A stretch of 11,788 bases of DNA from an uncultured Eubacteriales bacterium. Its GTDB lineage: Bacteria; Bacillota; Clostridia; Oscillospirales; CAG-272. Position numbers and translations under genes: made by a program. This document shows positions 5,726-11,788 of the stretch, in pieces. The notes under the pieces are model-generated. The model had not been told where the DNA came from, ran no database searches, and saw only the letters and a list, made by a program, of their open reading frames with translations. Location of the stretch: the NCBI GenBank assembly GCA_934446485.1, contig CAKSEM010000027.1, positions 1 through 11,788 on the forward strand, read 5' to 3'. The first letter of the stretch is position 1, and each line of letters opens with the position of its first letter.

Positions 5726-7879
5726 TTACGATTTATTTTTATTATGGTTTCCGCCGCGCGGCGGGTGTGTCCCCGCCGTTCCGGCGCAATTCCCGTTCCG
5801 ACGTGAAGCGCCCTTTGCGCTGCCGCTGCCTCCGCGGCGATTGCGGTCTCCTGCAGCTTCTCGACTCTGTTTGCTCTTTGCGCCTTTGGATTCGGTGCTC
5901 GAGCCGCGCCTGTCGCGACGTCCGTTTCCGGCGCGGCGGCGATCCTCTCTCGAAGCTCCCGCGCCGCTTTCTCTGCCTTTCTTCGCTGTGCTGGCGCCGC
6001 GAGAGGCATCCTTGCCTTCACCGCCCGTCCCGCCGCTCGCTTTTCCGACGGACCGGGCACCGCCCAGAAGCTCACGTAGCATACGGCGTCCGCGTTCCGT
6101 GCAGTACTTCTCGGCTTCGCGAACCAGCTTTCGATTTTCGGGACGCCGCCACTGGAGGAGCGCTCTCTGGATCTGCTTCTCCCTGTAGTCGGTCGGCGTG
6201 TAAATCTTCCTCCCCGTAAACGGATCTATACCCGTATAGAACATAACGGTCGATGCGGTGCCGGGTGTCGGATAGAAGTCCTGCACCTGTTCGGGCGAGA
6301 GCCCGATCCGCTTCGTATAGAGCGCCAGCTCCACCGCATCGTCCATCGTACTGCCGGGATGGCTCGACATGAGGTACGGCACAAGATACTGCTCGAGCCC
6401 CGCCTCCTCCGACAGCTCAAAGAACCGCTCACGGAATCGGTCGTACATCTCGACGGACGGCTTGCCCATCATCGAAAGCACGTTCTGTGCGCAGTGCTCG
6501 GGCGCGACCTTGAGCTGACCGCTCACGTGGTGCGACACAAGCTGTCGGAAGAATTCATCACTCCTGTCGCACAGCATGTAATCAAACCTGATGCCGGAAC
6601 GCACGAACACCTTCTTCACACCGGGCAGCGCCTCTATACGGCGCAGCAACTCAGCATATTCGCTCTCGTCGGCGACGAGGTTCGGACACGGCTTCGGAAA
6701 GAGGCACCGCCGATCGGGACATACGCCCGAGTCGATCTGTTTGCGGCATGCGGGGTACCTGAAATTCGCCGTAGGTCCGCCCACATCGTGTATATACCCC
6801 TTAAAATCGGGCATGGCAATGATCTTCTCCGCTTCGGCCATAACCGATTCCTCGCTGCGCGAACGGACGGCGCGGCCTTGATGGAACGCTATGGCGCAGA
6901 AATTGCAGCCGCCGAAGCAACCGCGGTTGTGGGTTATCGAGAACTTCACCTCACGGATTGCGGGGATGCCGCCGAGACTCTCGTACATCGGGTGATAGTC
7001 GCGCATATACGGCAGCGCATACACGCGGTCGAGCTCCTCGCGCTCCAGAGGAGACGCCGGAGGGTTCACAACGAGCGCACGGTCGCCGTAATATTCGACG
7101 ATCGCGCGTCCGTAAACGGCATCGTTATTGCGGTACTGTATGCGAAACGCCTCGGCGTATGCACGGCGGTCGGTCTTGAGCGTATCGTAGCTGTAGCCCG
7201 AAACGCCGTCTTCGGTCATAGCTCCGTCCCCGGACGGAGCGACGGGGTAGTGGAGCTCAAGCCCCGACGAGAGGCGGCAGAGGTACGCAGTACCGCGCAC
7301 ATCGCGGATCTTCTTTACGGGAACGCCGCGGTCGAGCAGCTCGGCAAGGCGCACGATCGACCGCTCACCCATACCGTACATCAGTATATCGGCACGCGAA
7401 TCGACGAGTATGCTCCGTCTGACGGAGTCAGACCAGTAATCGTAATGTGCGAAACGGCGCAGGGAAGCCTCGAGCCCGCCGATCAGTATCGGCACGTCGC
7501 CGAATGCTTCACGGATCCTGTTGCAGTAAACTATCAGCGCTCGATCGGGACGGTGTCCCGCTCGGCCGCCCGGAGAGTAATAATCGTCGCTGCGCCGACG
7601 CTTTGCAGCGGTGTAGTGGGCGACCATTGAATCAATGTTCCCGGACGAGACCAGAAAGCCGAGGCGCGGACGCCCGAAGCGACGGAAGTCGTCGGTGCTC
7701 TTCCAATCCGGCTGTGCGAGGACGGCGCACAGGTAGCCGGCGTCCTCAAGTACGCGCGTAATGATCGCCGCGCCGAACGACGGGTGATCAACGTATGCAT
7801 CACCGCACACGTAAACGAAATCCGGCACGTCGCGTCCGCGCGCGTGCACCTCCTCCGGCGATACCGGTAAGAATCCCAT
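5726..7879 (-). CDS. ygiQ: YgiQ family radical SAM protein with long basic C-terminal tail
   Basis: YgiQ proteins are radical SAM enzymes of unknown reaction. The 717-residue protein opens MGFLPVSPEEV, typical of the family, and has the N-terminal domain seen before the radical core (GGLEASLRRFAHYDYWSDSV). The radical SAM motif NRGCFGGCNFCAI places C321, C325 and C328 to bind the 4Fe–4S cluster. A second cysteine group (378, 387, 392, 397/398 region, in CRKQIDSGVCPDRRCLF) is also family-typical. The region VAPEHCAQNVLSMMGKPS and the ending PTPGTASTVMFYTGIDPFTG are conserved. From about residue 608 to the end there is a tail of about 110 residues made of Gly, Arg, Lys, Ser and Ala, likely disordered and perhaps nucleic-acid binding. 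I chose ATG at 7879, since GGAG lies 6 nt upstream; the in-frame ATG at 7909 has no good site. It is first in an operon with csaB and has its own promoter. Confidence 0.93.
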   Translation of the reverse strand: MGFLPVSPEEVHARGRDVPDFVYVCGDAYVDHPSFGAAIITRVLEDAGYLCAVLAQPDWKSTDDFRRFGRPRLGFLVSSGNIDSMVAHYTAAKRRRSDDYYSPGGRAGHRPDRALIVYCNRIREAFGDVPILIGGLEASLRRFAHYDYWSDSVRRSILVDSRADILMYGMGERSIVRLAELLDRGVPVKKIRDVRGTAYLCRLSSGLELHYPVAPSGDGAMTEDGVSGYSYDTLKTDRRAYAEAFRIQYRNNDAVYGRAIVEYYGDRALVVNPPASPLEREELDRVYALPYMRDYHPMYESLGGIPAIREVKFSITHNRGCFGGCNFCAIAFHQGRAVRSRSEESVMAEAEKIIAMPDFKGYIHDVGGPTANFRYPACRKQIDSGVCPDRRCLFPKPCPNLVADESEYAELLRRIEALPGVKKVFVRSGIRFDYMLCDRSDEFFRQLVSHHVSGQLKVAPEHCAQNVLSMMGKPSVEMYDRFRERFFELSEEAGLEQYLVPYLMSSHPGSTMDDAVELALYTKRIGLSPEQVQDFYPTPGTASTVMFYTGIDPFTGRKIYTPTDYREKQIQRALLQWRRPENRKLVREAEKYCTERGRRMLRELLGGARSVGKASGGTGGEGKDASRGASTAKKGRESGAGASREDRRRAGNGRRDRRGSSTESKGAKSKQSREAAGDRNRRGGSGSAKGASRRNGNCAGTAGTHPPRGGNHNKNKS

Positions 7880-7925
7880 ATATATCTCCGATCTGCCGAC
7901 GGACGGCATATATTATTCCGATTAT

Positions 7926-7954
7926 ATTCTACCATATATGATGCGTATTTTCAA
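7926..7954 (-). promoter_or_regulatory. Sigma-A type promoter of ygiQ–csaB
   Basis: On the minus strand a −35 box TTGAAA (7949–7954, 5 of 6) is followed by a 17-bp spacer and a −10 box TAGAAT (7926–7931, 5 of 6). TGG before the −10 gives the extended −10 pattern. The predicted start is near 7919, giving a 5' leader of about 40 nt to the ygiQ ATG at 7879. Confidence 0.7.
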
Positions 7955-8219
7955 GGCAAAAAAACGCACGCATATGCGACACGTTATGCGACAGGGCGAC
8001 AAGGCGGCTCGCCGCAGAACACGGAACTATCCCGCTGCGTGTCAGATGGCGGACGCACAGCATACGGCGCGCTCCAAGGCGCACGAGGTCGTTAACCGCA
8101 CCGAGGACTTCGCGTCGAGGCACACAAAGAGCAACGCGCAAACGATCACGTGTTTAAATCGCACTGTCACGTCAGATATAAAGATCGCAAATGTCTCGAC
8201 GAGCCGAAAAAGTCATGAT
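7955..8219. other. Non-coding stretch with no recognised gene
   Basis: About 265 bp lie between the ygiQ promoter and the tandem repeat. It contains the 9-bp direct repeat at 7973–7993. I see no tRNA, no ribosome site with a convincing frame and no terminator. Open frames cross it on both strands, but one runs into the repeat and the other into the promoter, so neither is supported. Immediately before the first repeat copy, CCGAAAAAGTCATGATCTCC loosely resembles the junction sequence between the two repeat copies, which may be the edge of an older, decayed unit. Confidence 0.6.
7973..7993. repeat. Direct repeat TATGCGACA ×2 upstream of the ygiQ promoter
   Basis: TATGCGACA occurs at 7973–7981 and 7985–7993, a 12-bp period with CGT between. 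It sits 18–39 bp upstream of the −35 box, a position that would suit a tandemly bound activator. No regulator is recognised. Confidence 0.35.
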
Positions 8220-8464
8220 CTCCGGCTAAGTCGGAGGCTTGAACAAGCCCTAAAAGGGCTTTCTACCAGCTTGCATCTAAAGATGCACTGAATGATTTTT
8301 CACTTGCATCAAATACCCCGCCGCCCGCGTGCGGGCATCTGCCGTTTTTATCGAGTGCATACGGATTTGCCGGGCTGATATTCACAACTCGTTTTGCTCG
8401 ACGCTTCACGCTAATGTTTTTTCACGAAGGGCCGCTCCATCAGAACAGCCGATGCTTTCCGAAA
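8220..8464. repeat. Tandem structured repeat, copy 1 (245 bp)
   Basis: This is the first of two direct copies with a 258-bp period. Aligned to copy 2 it differs at four bases (8224, 8237, 8253, 8415) and by one T in a T-run (8417–8422). It holds a series of inverted repeats: CTCCG/CGGAG (8220–8236), AAGCCCT/AGGGCTT with a 3-nt loop (8245–8261), TGCATC/GATGCA (8272–8287), and GCCCGC/GCGGGC (8323–8336). A run of T follows the last one on the plus strand. No open frame is shared by the two copies. On the minus strand the unit would end in the CTCCG hairpin. The type of element is unknown: a structured RNA, a dispersed intergenic repeat or a small non-autonomous element are all possible. Confidence 0.9.
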
Positions 8465-8477
8465 TCCGAGTCAAAAC

Positions 8478-8721
8478 CTCCTGCTAAGTCGGAGACTTGA
8501 ACAAGCCCTAGAAGGGCTTTCTACCAGCTTGCATCTAAAGATGCACTGAATGATTTTTCACTTGCATCAAATACCCCGCCGCCCGCGTGCGGGCATCTGC
8601 CGTTTTTATCGAGTGCATACGGATTTGCCGGGCTGATATTCACAACTCGTTTTGCTCGACGCTTCACGCTAACGTTTTTCACGAAGGGCCGCTCCATCAG
8701 AACAGCCGATGCTTTCCGAAA
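8478..8721. repeat. Tandem structured repeat, copy 2 (244 bp)
   Basis: This second copy is separated from copy 1 by 13 bp (8465–8477) and is about 98% identical to it. All hairpin stems are kept: AAGCCCT/AGGGCTT at 8503–8519 differs only in its loop (AGA for AAA). The first stem is shortened to CTCC/GGAG because of the T at 8482. On the minus strand that stem is followed by GTTTTGACT, resembling a weak terminator. The copy ends at CCGAAA and runs straight into the U-tract of the rpsA terminator. A 77-codon minus-strand frame crosses it (8521–8754), but it starts inside the terminator stem and is broken by the T-run change in copy 1. Confidence 0.9.
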
Positions 8722-8760
8722 AAACAAATACCTCCGACGGGGTCGGTGCCCCATCGGAGG
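8719..8760 (-). terminator. Strong Rho-independent terminator of the cmk–plsC–ispH/rpsA operon
   Basis: On the minus strand CCTCCGATGGGG pairs with CCCCGTCGGAGG: a 12-bp stem (8731–8760) with one wobble pair and a 6-nt loop. It is followed by TATTTGTTTTTT (8719–8730). It begins 22 nt after the stop codon of the IspH–S1 gene. Confidence 0.95.
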
Positions 8761-8781
8761 TGAAAAACTTTGCTTTATGAG

Positions 8782-10809
8782 TTACGCTTCCTCGTCATCG
8801 TGAGCGTCATCGGTCGAATATCCGGTGAACTCCTCTTCCTCCTCGCGCGCTTCCTCCATGAGAGAACGTATCGAGAGGCTGACCTTGTGGTTGTCGTAAT
8901 CGATCGCAGTGATGCGCGCATCTACCTCATCGCCCACCGCGAGAACGTCAGACGGCTTCTCGATGCGGTGATCGGTTATCTGGCTTATGTGAATAAGTCC
9001 GTCAACACCTGGGATGATCTCGGCAAATGCACCGAACTGCAGAAGGCTGACGATACGCACCGTTGCAACATCGCCCTCGCTGTACTTGTCGGTAAAGATG
9101 TTCCACGGATTCATAGCCTCAGTCTTGTAGCCGAGGGAGATTCTCTTTCTGTCACGGTCGATGTCCTTCACGTATACGTGAATAACGTCGCCGACGGAAA
9201 CTACCTCTGCGGGGTTCTTGATGCGCTGCCATGAGAGCTCGGTATTATGTACCATACCGTCTACGCCGCCGAGATCGACGAATGCGCCGTAAGAAGTGAG
9301 TCCTCTTACCTCGCCGTCAAACTCCTGTCCGACCTCGATGTTATTCCAGAGCTCCTCTTCCTTCGCGCGTCTCTCCTCACGAAGAACCGCTCTGATCGAA
9401 GCGTAAGCCTTCTTTCTTTCCTTCTTGATCTCGATGATCTTGACTCTCTGCGTCGTTCCGACGAGAGTCTGAAGATCGCCGCCGCGCGGCACGCCCGTAA
9501 GGGACGCAGGAATGAAGATCTTGACGGAATCAATGTTGATGATAACACCGCCCTTGACAGCCTCGGTGATCTTCCCCTCAAGTATCTCACCCGATTCCTC
9601 GGCAGCAACGATGCGCTCCCAGTTCTTGTCGGAATCGACTCTCGTCTTGTCAAGCGTTGCGATACCGTCAACATCGCTCACCTTCACAACCTTAGCCGTG
9701 ACCTTGTCGCCTACATGATACAGGTCCTCCAGCTTCGCCTGAGGATCGTTTGTCGCCTTGTCGTGTACGATGACACCGGTAGTCTTGGTGCCGAGATCAA
9801 CATGGATCTCGTTTGACGATACCGATGTGACGACACCCTCTACCACTTCCCCTGTATTCAAAGTTTTCATTGATGACTCGAGCATTTCGGCAAAGTTTTC
9901 ATTCATCTGCTCACTCATTCTTCCACATACCTCCTGTATTACACTGTCCGGCGTCGATGCGCCTGCAGTTATTGATATTTTTGCGTCGCCGGGGATCCGG
10001 AGTCCCGCGACATCGTCGGCCGTGCCGACAAAGACGGTGCGCGGGCACACACCGGATGTGATCTCATAGAGCTTTCGTGAGTTCGAGCTCTCCGCGCTTC
10101 CGATTACGACTGTGATGTCAGACCTCGCGGCAAGGCGTTCCGCTTCAGTCTGCCTCTTTTCCGTAACATTACATATTGTATCAAAAATTAAGGCGTTTGT
10201 ATAGACCTTTTTTATTTTTTCCAAACATTTTTTCCAAACTGACAGCTTTTGGGTCGTCTGAGCCGCCACCGAGACGGAAATACGGCGCAATTTTTCACCT
10301 TCGGGGGAATCCATAAACGCCGACAGCTCATCCTCATCACGAAAAACGTACCCTTCGCCGCGCGTACAGCTCATGATCCCGCGCACCTCAGGGTGCTCTG
10401 CCGCGCCGATCAGGATAAAGGCAGCTCCCTCGCCGGAGTTGTCCGCGGCAATACGTCTTACCTTCTCAACGTACGGACAGGTGCCGTTGTGCAGCGTAAA
10501 GTTCGGGCATTCACGCTCGAGTTTCTCAAGACGCTCGACTACAGGCAAGAGCTCGCCGTGCGCACGGATCACGAGAGTGACCCTCTGCCCCGCGCGAATG
10601 TCGCAGCAGAGTGCGTCAAGCCCGTCATAACCGATGCATTCAGCTCCGCGGCGTGCGACATCCGCAAGGTAAACTTCGTTATGTATTATGTGTCCGAGCG
10701 TGCAGACGCGGCCTGCAGTCGGGTCTGCAAGAGATTCTTCAAGAAAGCCGGTCGCGCGGCGAACGCCGAAGCAGAAGCCCGCATTGCGTGCCACAGTGAT
10801 CTCCGCCAT
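8782..10809 (-). CDS. ispH/rpsA: IspH (HMBPP reductase) – ribosomal protein S1 fusion
   Basis: The N-terminal part is IspH, the 4Fe–4S enzyme that makes IPP and DMAPP in the last step of the MEP pathway. The C-terminal part is S1, which binds mRNA on the 30S subunit. Fusions of the two are known in Clostridia. In the 675-residue protein, cluster cysteines are C13 (GFCFGVRRA), C111 (NGTCPYV) and C213 (FDTICNVTEKRQ). Substrate residues fit H40/H43 (LGHIIHN), H84 (RAHGE) and H139/E141 (EHPEV), and TAGASTP closes the domain near residue 286. Four S1 domains follow at about 319–391, 406–476, 493–562 and 578–650, and the tail is acidic. The ATG at 10809 begins 1 nt after the plsC stop, with GGAG 9 nt upstream. 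The frame stays open for 48 more codons, but those overlap plsC. A perfect internal ribosome site at the domain junction may also give free S1. Confidence 0.95.
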   Translation of the reverse strand: MAEITVARNAGFCFGVRRATGFLEESLADPTAGRVCTLGHIIHNEVYLADVARRGAECIGYDGLDALCCDIRAGQRVTLVIRAHGELLPVVERLEKLERECPNFTLHNGTCPYVEKVRRIAADNSGEGAAFILIGAAEHPEVRGIMSCTRGEGYVFRDEDELSAFMDSPEGEKLRRISVSVAAQTTQKLSVWKKCLEKIKKVYTNALIFDTICNVTEKRQTEAERLAARSDITVVIGSAESSNSRKLYEITSGVCPRTVFVGTADDVAGLRIPGDAKISITAGASTPDSVIQEVCGRMSEQMNENFAEMLESSMKTLNTGEVVEGVVTSVSSNEIHVDLGTKTTGVIVHDKATNDPQAKLEDLYHVGDKVTAKVVKVSDVDGIATLDKTRVDSDKNWERIVAAEESGEILEGKITEAVKGGVIINIDSVKIFIPASLTGVPRGGDLQTLVGTTQRVKIIEIKKERKKAYASIRAVLREERRAKEEELWNNIEVGQEFDGEVRGLTSYGAFVDLGGVDGMVHNTELSWQRIKNPAEVVSVGDVIHVYVKDIDRDRKRISLGYKTEAMNPWNIFTDKYSEGDVATVRIVSLLQFGAFAEIIPGVDGLIHISQITDHRIEKPSDVLAVGDEVDARITAIDYDNHKVSLSIRSLMEEAREEEEEFTGYSTDDAHDDEEA
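9916..9935 (-). promoter_or_regulatory. Internal Shine-Dalgarno and start codon for a stand-alone S1 protein
   Basis: AGGAGGT (9929–9935), a perfect 7-base match to the 16S rRNA end, lies 11 nt before an in-frame ATG at 9918 (MSEQMNENFAEM). This is residue 298 of the fusion, just after the IspH domain and about 20 residues before the first S1 domain. A protein started here would be 378 residues with all four S1 domains. The bases also encode Gln-Glu-Val, so coding chance is possible. Confidence 0.5.
10175..10203 (-). promoter_or_regulatory. Possible internal promoter within ispH
   Basis: On the minus strand TATACA (10198–10203, 4 of 6 to −35) is followed by a 17-bp spacer and TACAAT (10175–10180, 5 of 6 to −10). 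TGA before the −10 gives the same extended −10 as the rex promoter. It lies in an AT-rich patch of ispH and about 257 bp upstream of the internal S1 start. The bases also encode the conserved FDTICN, so this is tentative. Confidence 0.3.
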
Positions 10810-10810
10810 A

Positions 10811-11596
10811 TCAGGTATCTCCGTCAGTGCATGAGTTGCCGCAGGTGCCGTCTGACGATGCCCCGTTTTCCGACGGCGCTGCATCCGGATCGGCTGCGGC
10901 GACTGTCGCGCCTTCTGAAGCCGATTTCGCGCGCTCGTCGGAGGCAGACTCACTTTTCGGCGCGTCCGCGTCGCGGGCAGGCGAAATCACAGCTTCTGTC
11001 TCATCGCCGTATTTCAGCGCGCACGCACGGTCAAACAGCTCGCGTGCTACCTCCTCATAGTCGCGCCGCTCACCGTTCGGAAACAGCTCCTCATATGTGA
11101 CGGGAGCACCGATCAGGACACGGTTGCGTCTGAAGGCACGCGTGCGGCGTGCTTTATTGTCGATAAAGACCGGAATCACCGGTGCTTTTGCGCGGTAAAC
11201 TATCATGCCGGCTCCGCCCTTTACCTCGGTTTCGCGCGGATCCACGCCGGGGCAGCGCGTGCCCTGCGGGAATATACCGATAAGCTCTCCTTCTCCGATC
11301 ATGGCAACGGTTTGCTTTATGCTCCGAACGTCGGCACCGCCGCGATCCACGGGGTACGCTCCGAGCGCACGGATCAGCTGGGAAAGAAGCGGTATCCGAA
11401 AAAGTTCACGCTTCGCCATAAACCGTATCTGACGCCGCAGTGCCACCTCCAAAACGAGCACGTCCGTGAGCGACGTATGGTTTGAAATGAGGAGCGCACC
11501 GCCCTCAGGAATGTTCTCAGCACCCACAGCCTCGGTTCGCCAGATGGCACGGACCGGTCGTGAGAATATCTTATATATCGCACCGTAGAATCCCAT
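10811..11596 (-). CDS. plsC: 1-acyl-sn-glycerol-3-phosphate acyltransferase (PlsC)
   Basis: PlsC acylates lysophosphatidic acid at position 2 to give phosphatidic acid, the second acylation of phospholipid synthesis, at the cytoplasmic face of the membrane. The 261-residue protein has the catalytic HX4D motif as NHTSLTD (H40, D45), the substrate motif FPQGTR at 109–114, and the VPVF-like strand PVIPVFIDN at about 139–147. The N-terminal hydrophobic anchor is short (YGAIYKIFSRPVRAIW). From about residue 206 there is a tail of about 55 residues rich in Ala, Ser, Asp and Glu that is not part of the family core and looks disordered. The ATG at 11596 has GGAGG 7–8 nt upstream. It lies 27 bp after cmk and its stop is 1 nt before the ispH start, so translation of the two is probably coupled. 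Confidence 0.94.
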   Translation of the reverse strand: MGFYGAIYKIFSRPVRAIWRTEAVGAENIPEGGALLISNHTSLTDVLVLEVALRRQIRFMAKRELFRIPLLSQLIRALGAYPVDRGGADVRSIKQTVAMIGEGELIGIFPQGTRCPGVDPRETEVKGGAGMIVYRAKAPVIPVFIDNKARRTRAFRRNRVLIGAPVTYEELFPNGERRDYEEVARELFDRACALKYGDETEAVISPARDADAPKSESASDERAKSASEGATVAAADPDAAPSENGASSDGTCGNSCTDGDT

Positions 11597-11623
11597 TATT
11601 CGCCCTCCGCAGACAGAGCGTAC

Positions 11624-11788
11624 TCAGCGAAGCCGCTCTGCAAGATTTATTATGTAATCAGCCGATTCCTCGATTCCGTATTCGTCGTTTACAAATTCGA
11701 CGGCATCGGGCGCCGGAACGCACGGCGACTCTGCTCGCTCGCGGTCTGCGCGATCGCGCTCGATTATATCGCGCAGCACGTCTTCGTA
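11624..11788 (-). CDS. cmk: Cytidylate kinase, C-terminal 54 residues (runs off the window)
   Basis: Cmk phosphorylates CMP and dCMP. Only the end is present: YEDVLRDIIERDRADRERAE, then a Pro/Ala segment with APDAVEFV, and the final helix ESADYIINLAERLR. This matches the usual ending of bacterial Cmk, in which a DIxxRDxxDxxR stretch precedes the last strand and helix. The position before plsC and ispH–rpsA is the standard clostridial order and supports the call. The catalytic P-loop is outside the window, so the call rests on this motif and the context. Confidence 0.85.
   Translation of the reverse strand, partial: YEDVLRDIIERDRADRERAESPCVPAPDAVEFVNDEYGIEESADYIINLAERLR

Noticed and set aside
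7880..7909. 10-codon upstream extension of ygiQ
   Set aside because: The ATG at 7909 lacks a ribosome site and is close to the predicted transcription start, while the ATG at 7879 has GGAG 6 nt upstream.
7938..8291. 117-codon plus-strand frame over the ygiQ promoter and into repeat copy 1
   Set aside because: No ribosome site, it overlaps the ygiQ promoter at its start, and its last ~24 codons are repeat sequence. I recognise no domain.
8521..8754. 77-codon minus-strand frame over repeat copy 2
   Set aside because: Its ATG lies inside the rpsA terminator stem, it has no ribosome site, and the matching frame in copy 1 is broken by the T-run change.
7955..8781. CRISPR array, tRNA or insertion sequence in the large intergenic gap
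   Set aside because: Only two long direct copies, no short regular repeats with spacers, no cloverleaf or T-loop signature, no transposase frame and no terminal inverted repeats.
10207..10213. A-AAA-AAG in the zero frame of ispH, a classical −1 slippery heptamer
   Set aside because: No upstream stimulatory Shine-Dalgarno or clear downstream stem was seen, and a shift would hit a stop within about ten codons, inside the IspH domain. The lysine-rich stretch explains it.
10810..10953. 48-codon upstream extension of the IspH–S1 frame
   Set aside because: It would overlap plsC completely, has a composition unlike IspH, and the ATG at 10809 has a proper ribosome site and the family's usual opening.

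Overview
The window reads as chromosomal, housekeeping-type DNA from a GC-rich, fermentative anaerobe of the Clostridia. The evidence for that is the gene order cmk–plsC–ispH/rpsA with ispH fused to ribosomal protein S1 (a clostridial trait), a rex–adhE pair, a CsaB-type pyruvyltransferase fused to a glycosyltransferase, and a DnaJ/DUF5685 pair. All supported genes lie on the minus strand, so transcription runs from the right end of the window to the left. There are no tRNAs, rRNAs, CRISPR arrays, transposases or phage genes.

Reading right to left: (1) 11788–8782 is an operon holding the 3' end of cytidylate kinase, a PlsC acyltransferase and the IspH–S1 fusion. It closes with a strong intrinsic terminator at 8719–8760. 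(2) 8721–7955 is a gene-poor stretch of about 770 bp. It holds two near-identical direct copies of a 245-bp hairpin-rich element (8220–8464 and 8478–8721), followed by about 260 bp in which I recognise nothing. (3) 7954–3384 has a good sigma-A promoter and then a two-gene operon: a YgiQ-family radical SAM protein with a basic low-complexity tail, and the glycosyltransferase–CsaB fusion. (4) 3359–1047 is a second candidate operon: a DUF5685 protein, a J-domain/TPR protein with a cysteine-rich tail, and a six-segment membrane protein, ending at a hairpin. (5) 1007–1 holds a regulatory region, then the redox repressor Rex and, 21 bp on, the start of AdhE.

How the genes fit together: segment 1 links nucleotide, phospholipid and isoprenoid synthesis to translation. 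CsaB in segment 3 implies a pyruvylated cell-wall polymer and SLH-anchored surface proteins. Segment 5 is a redox switch controlling alcohol fermentation.

The parts most worth a second look are four. The tandem structured element at 8220–8721 is not explained by any gene. The DUF5685 protein carries two DDxxD-like motifs and a Cys/His set. Its neighbours, a cysteine-tailed DnaJ and a membrane protein, may form an undescribed module with it. A perfect Shine-Dalgarno and start codon lie inside the ispH–rpsA fusion, exactly at the domain junction.
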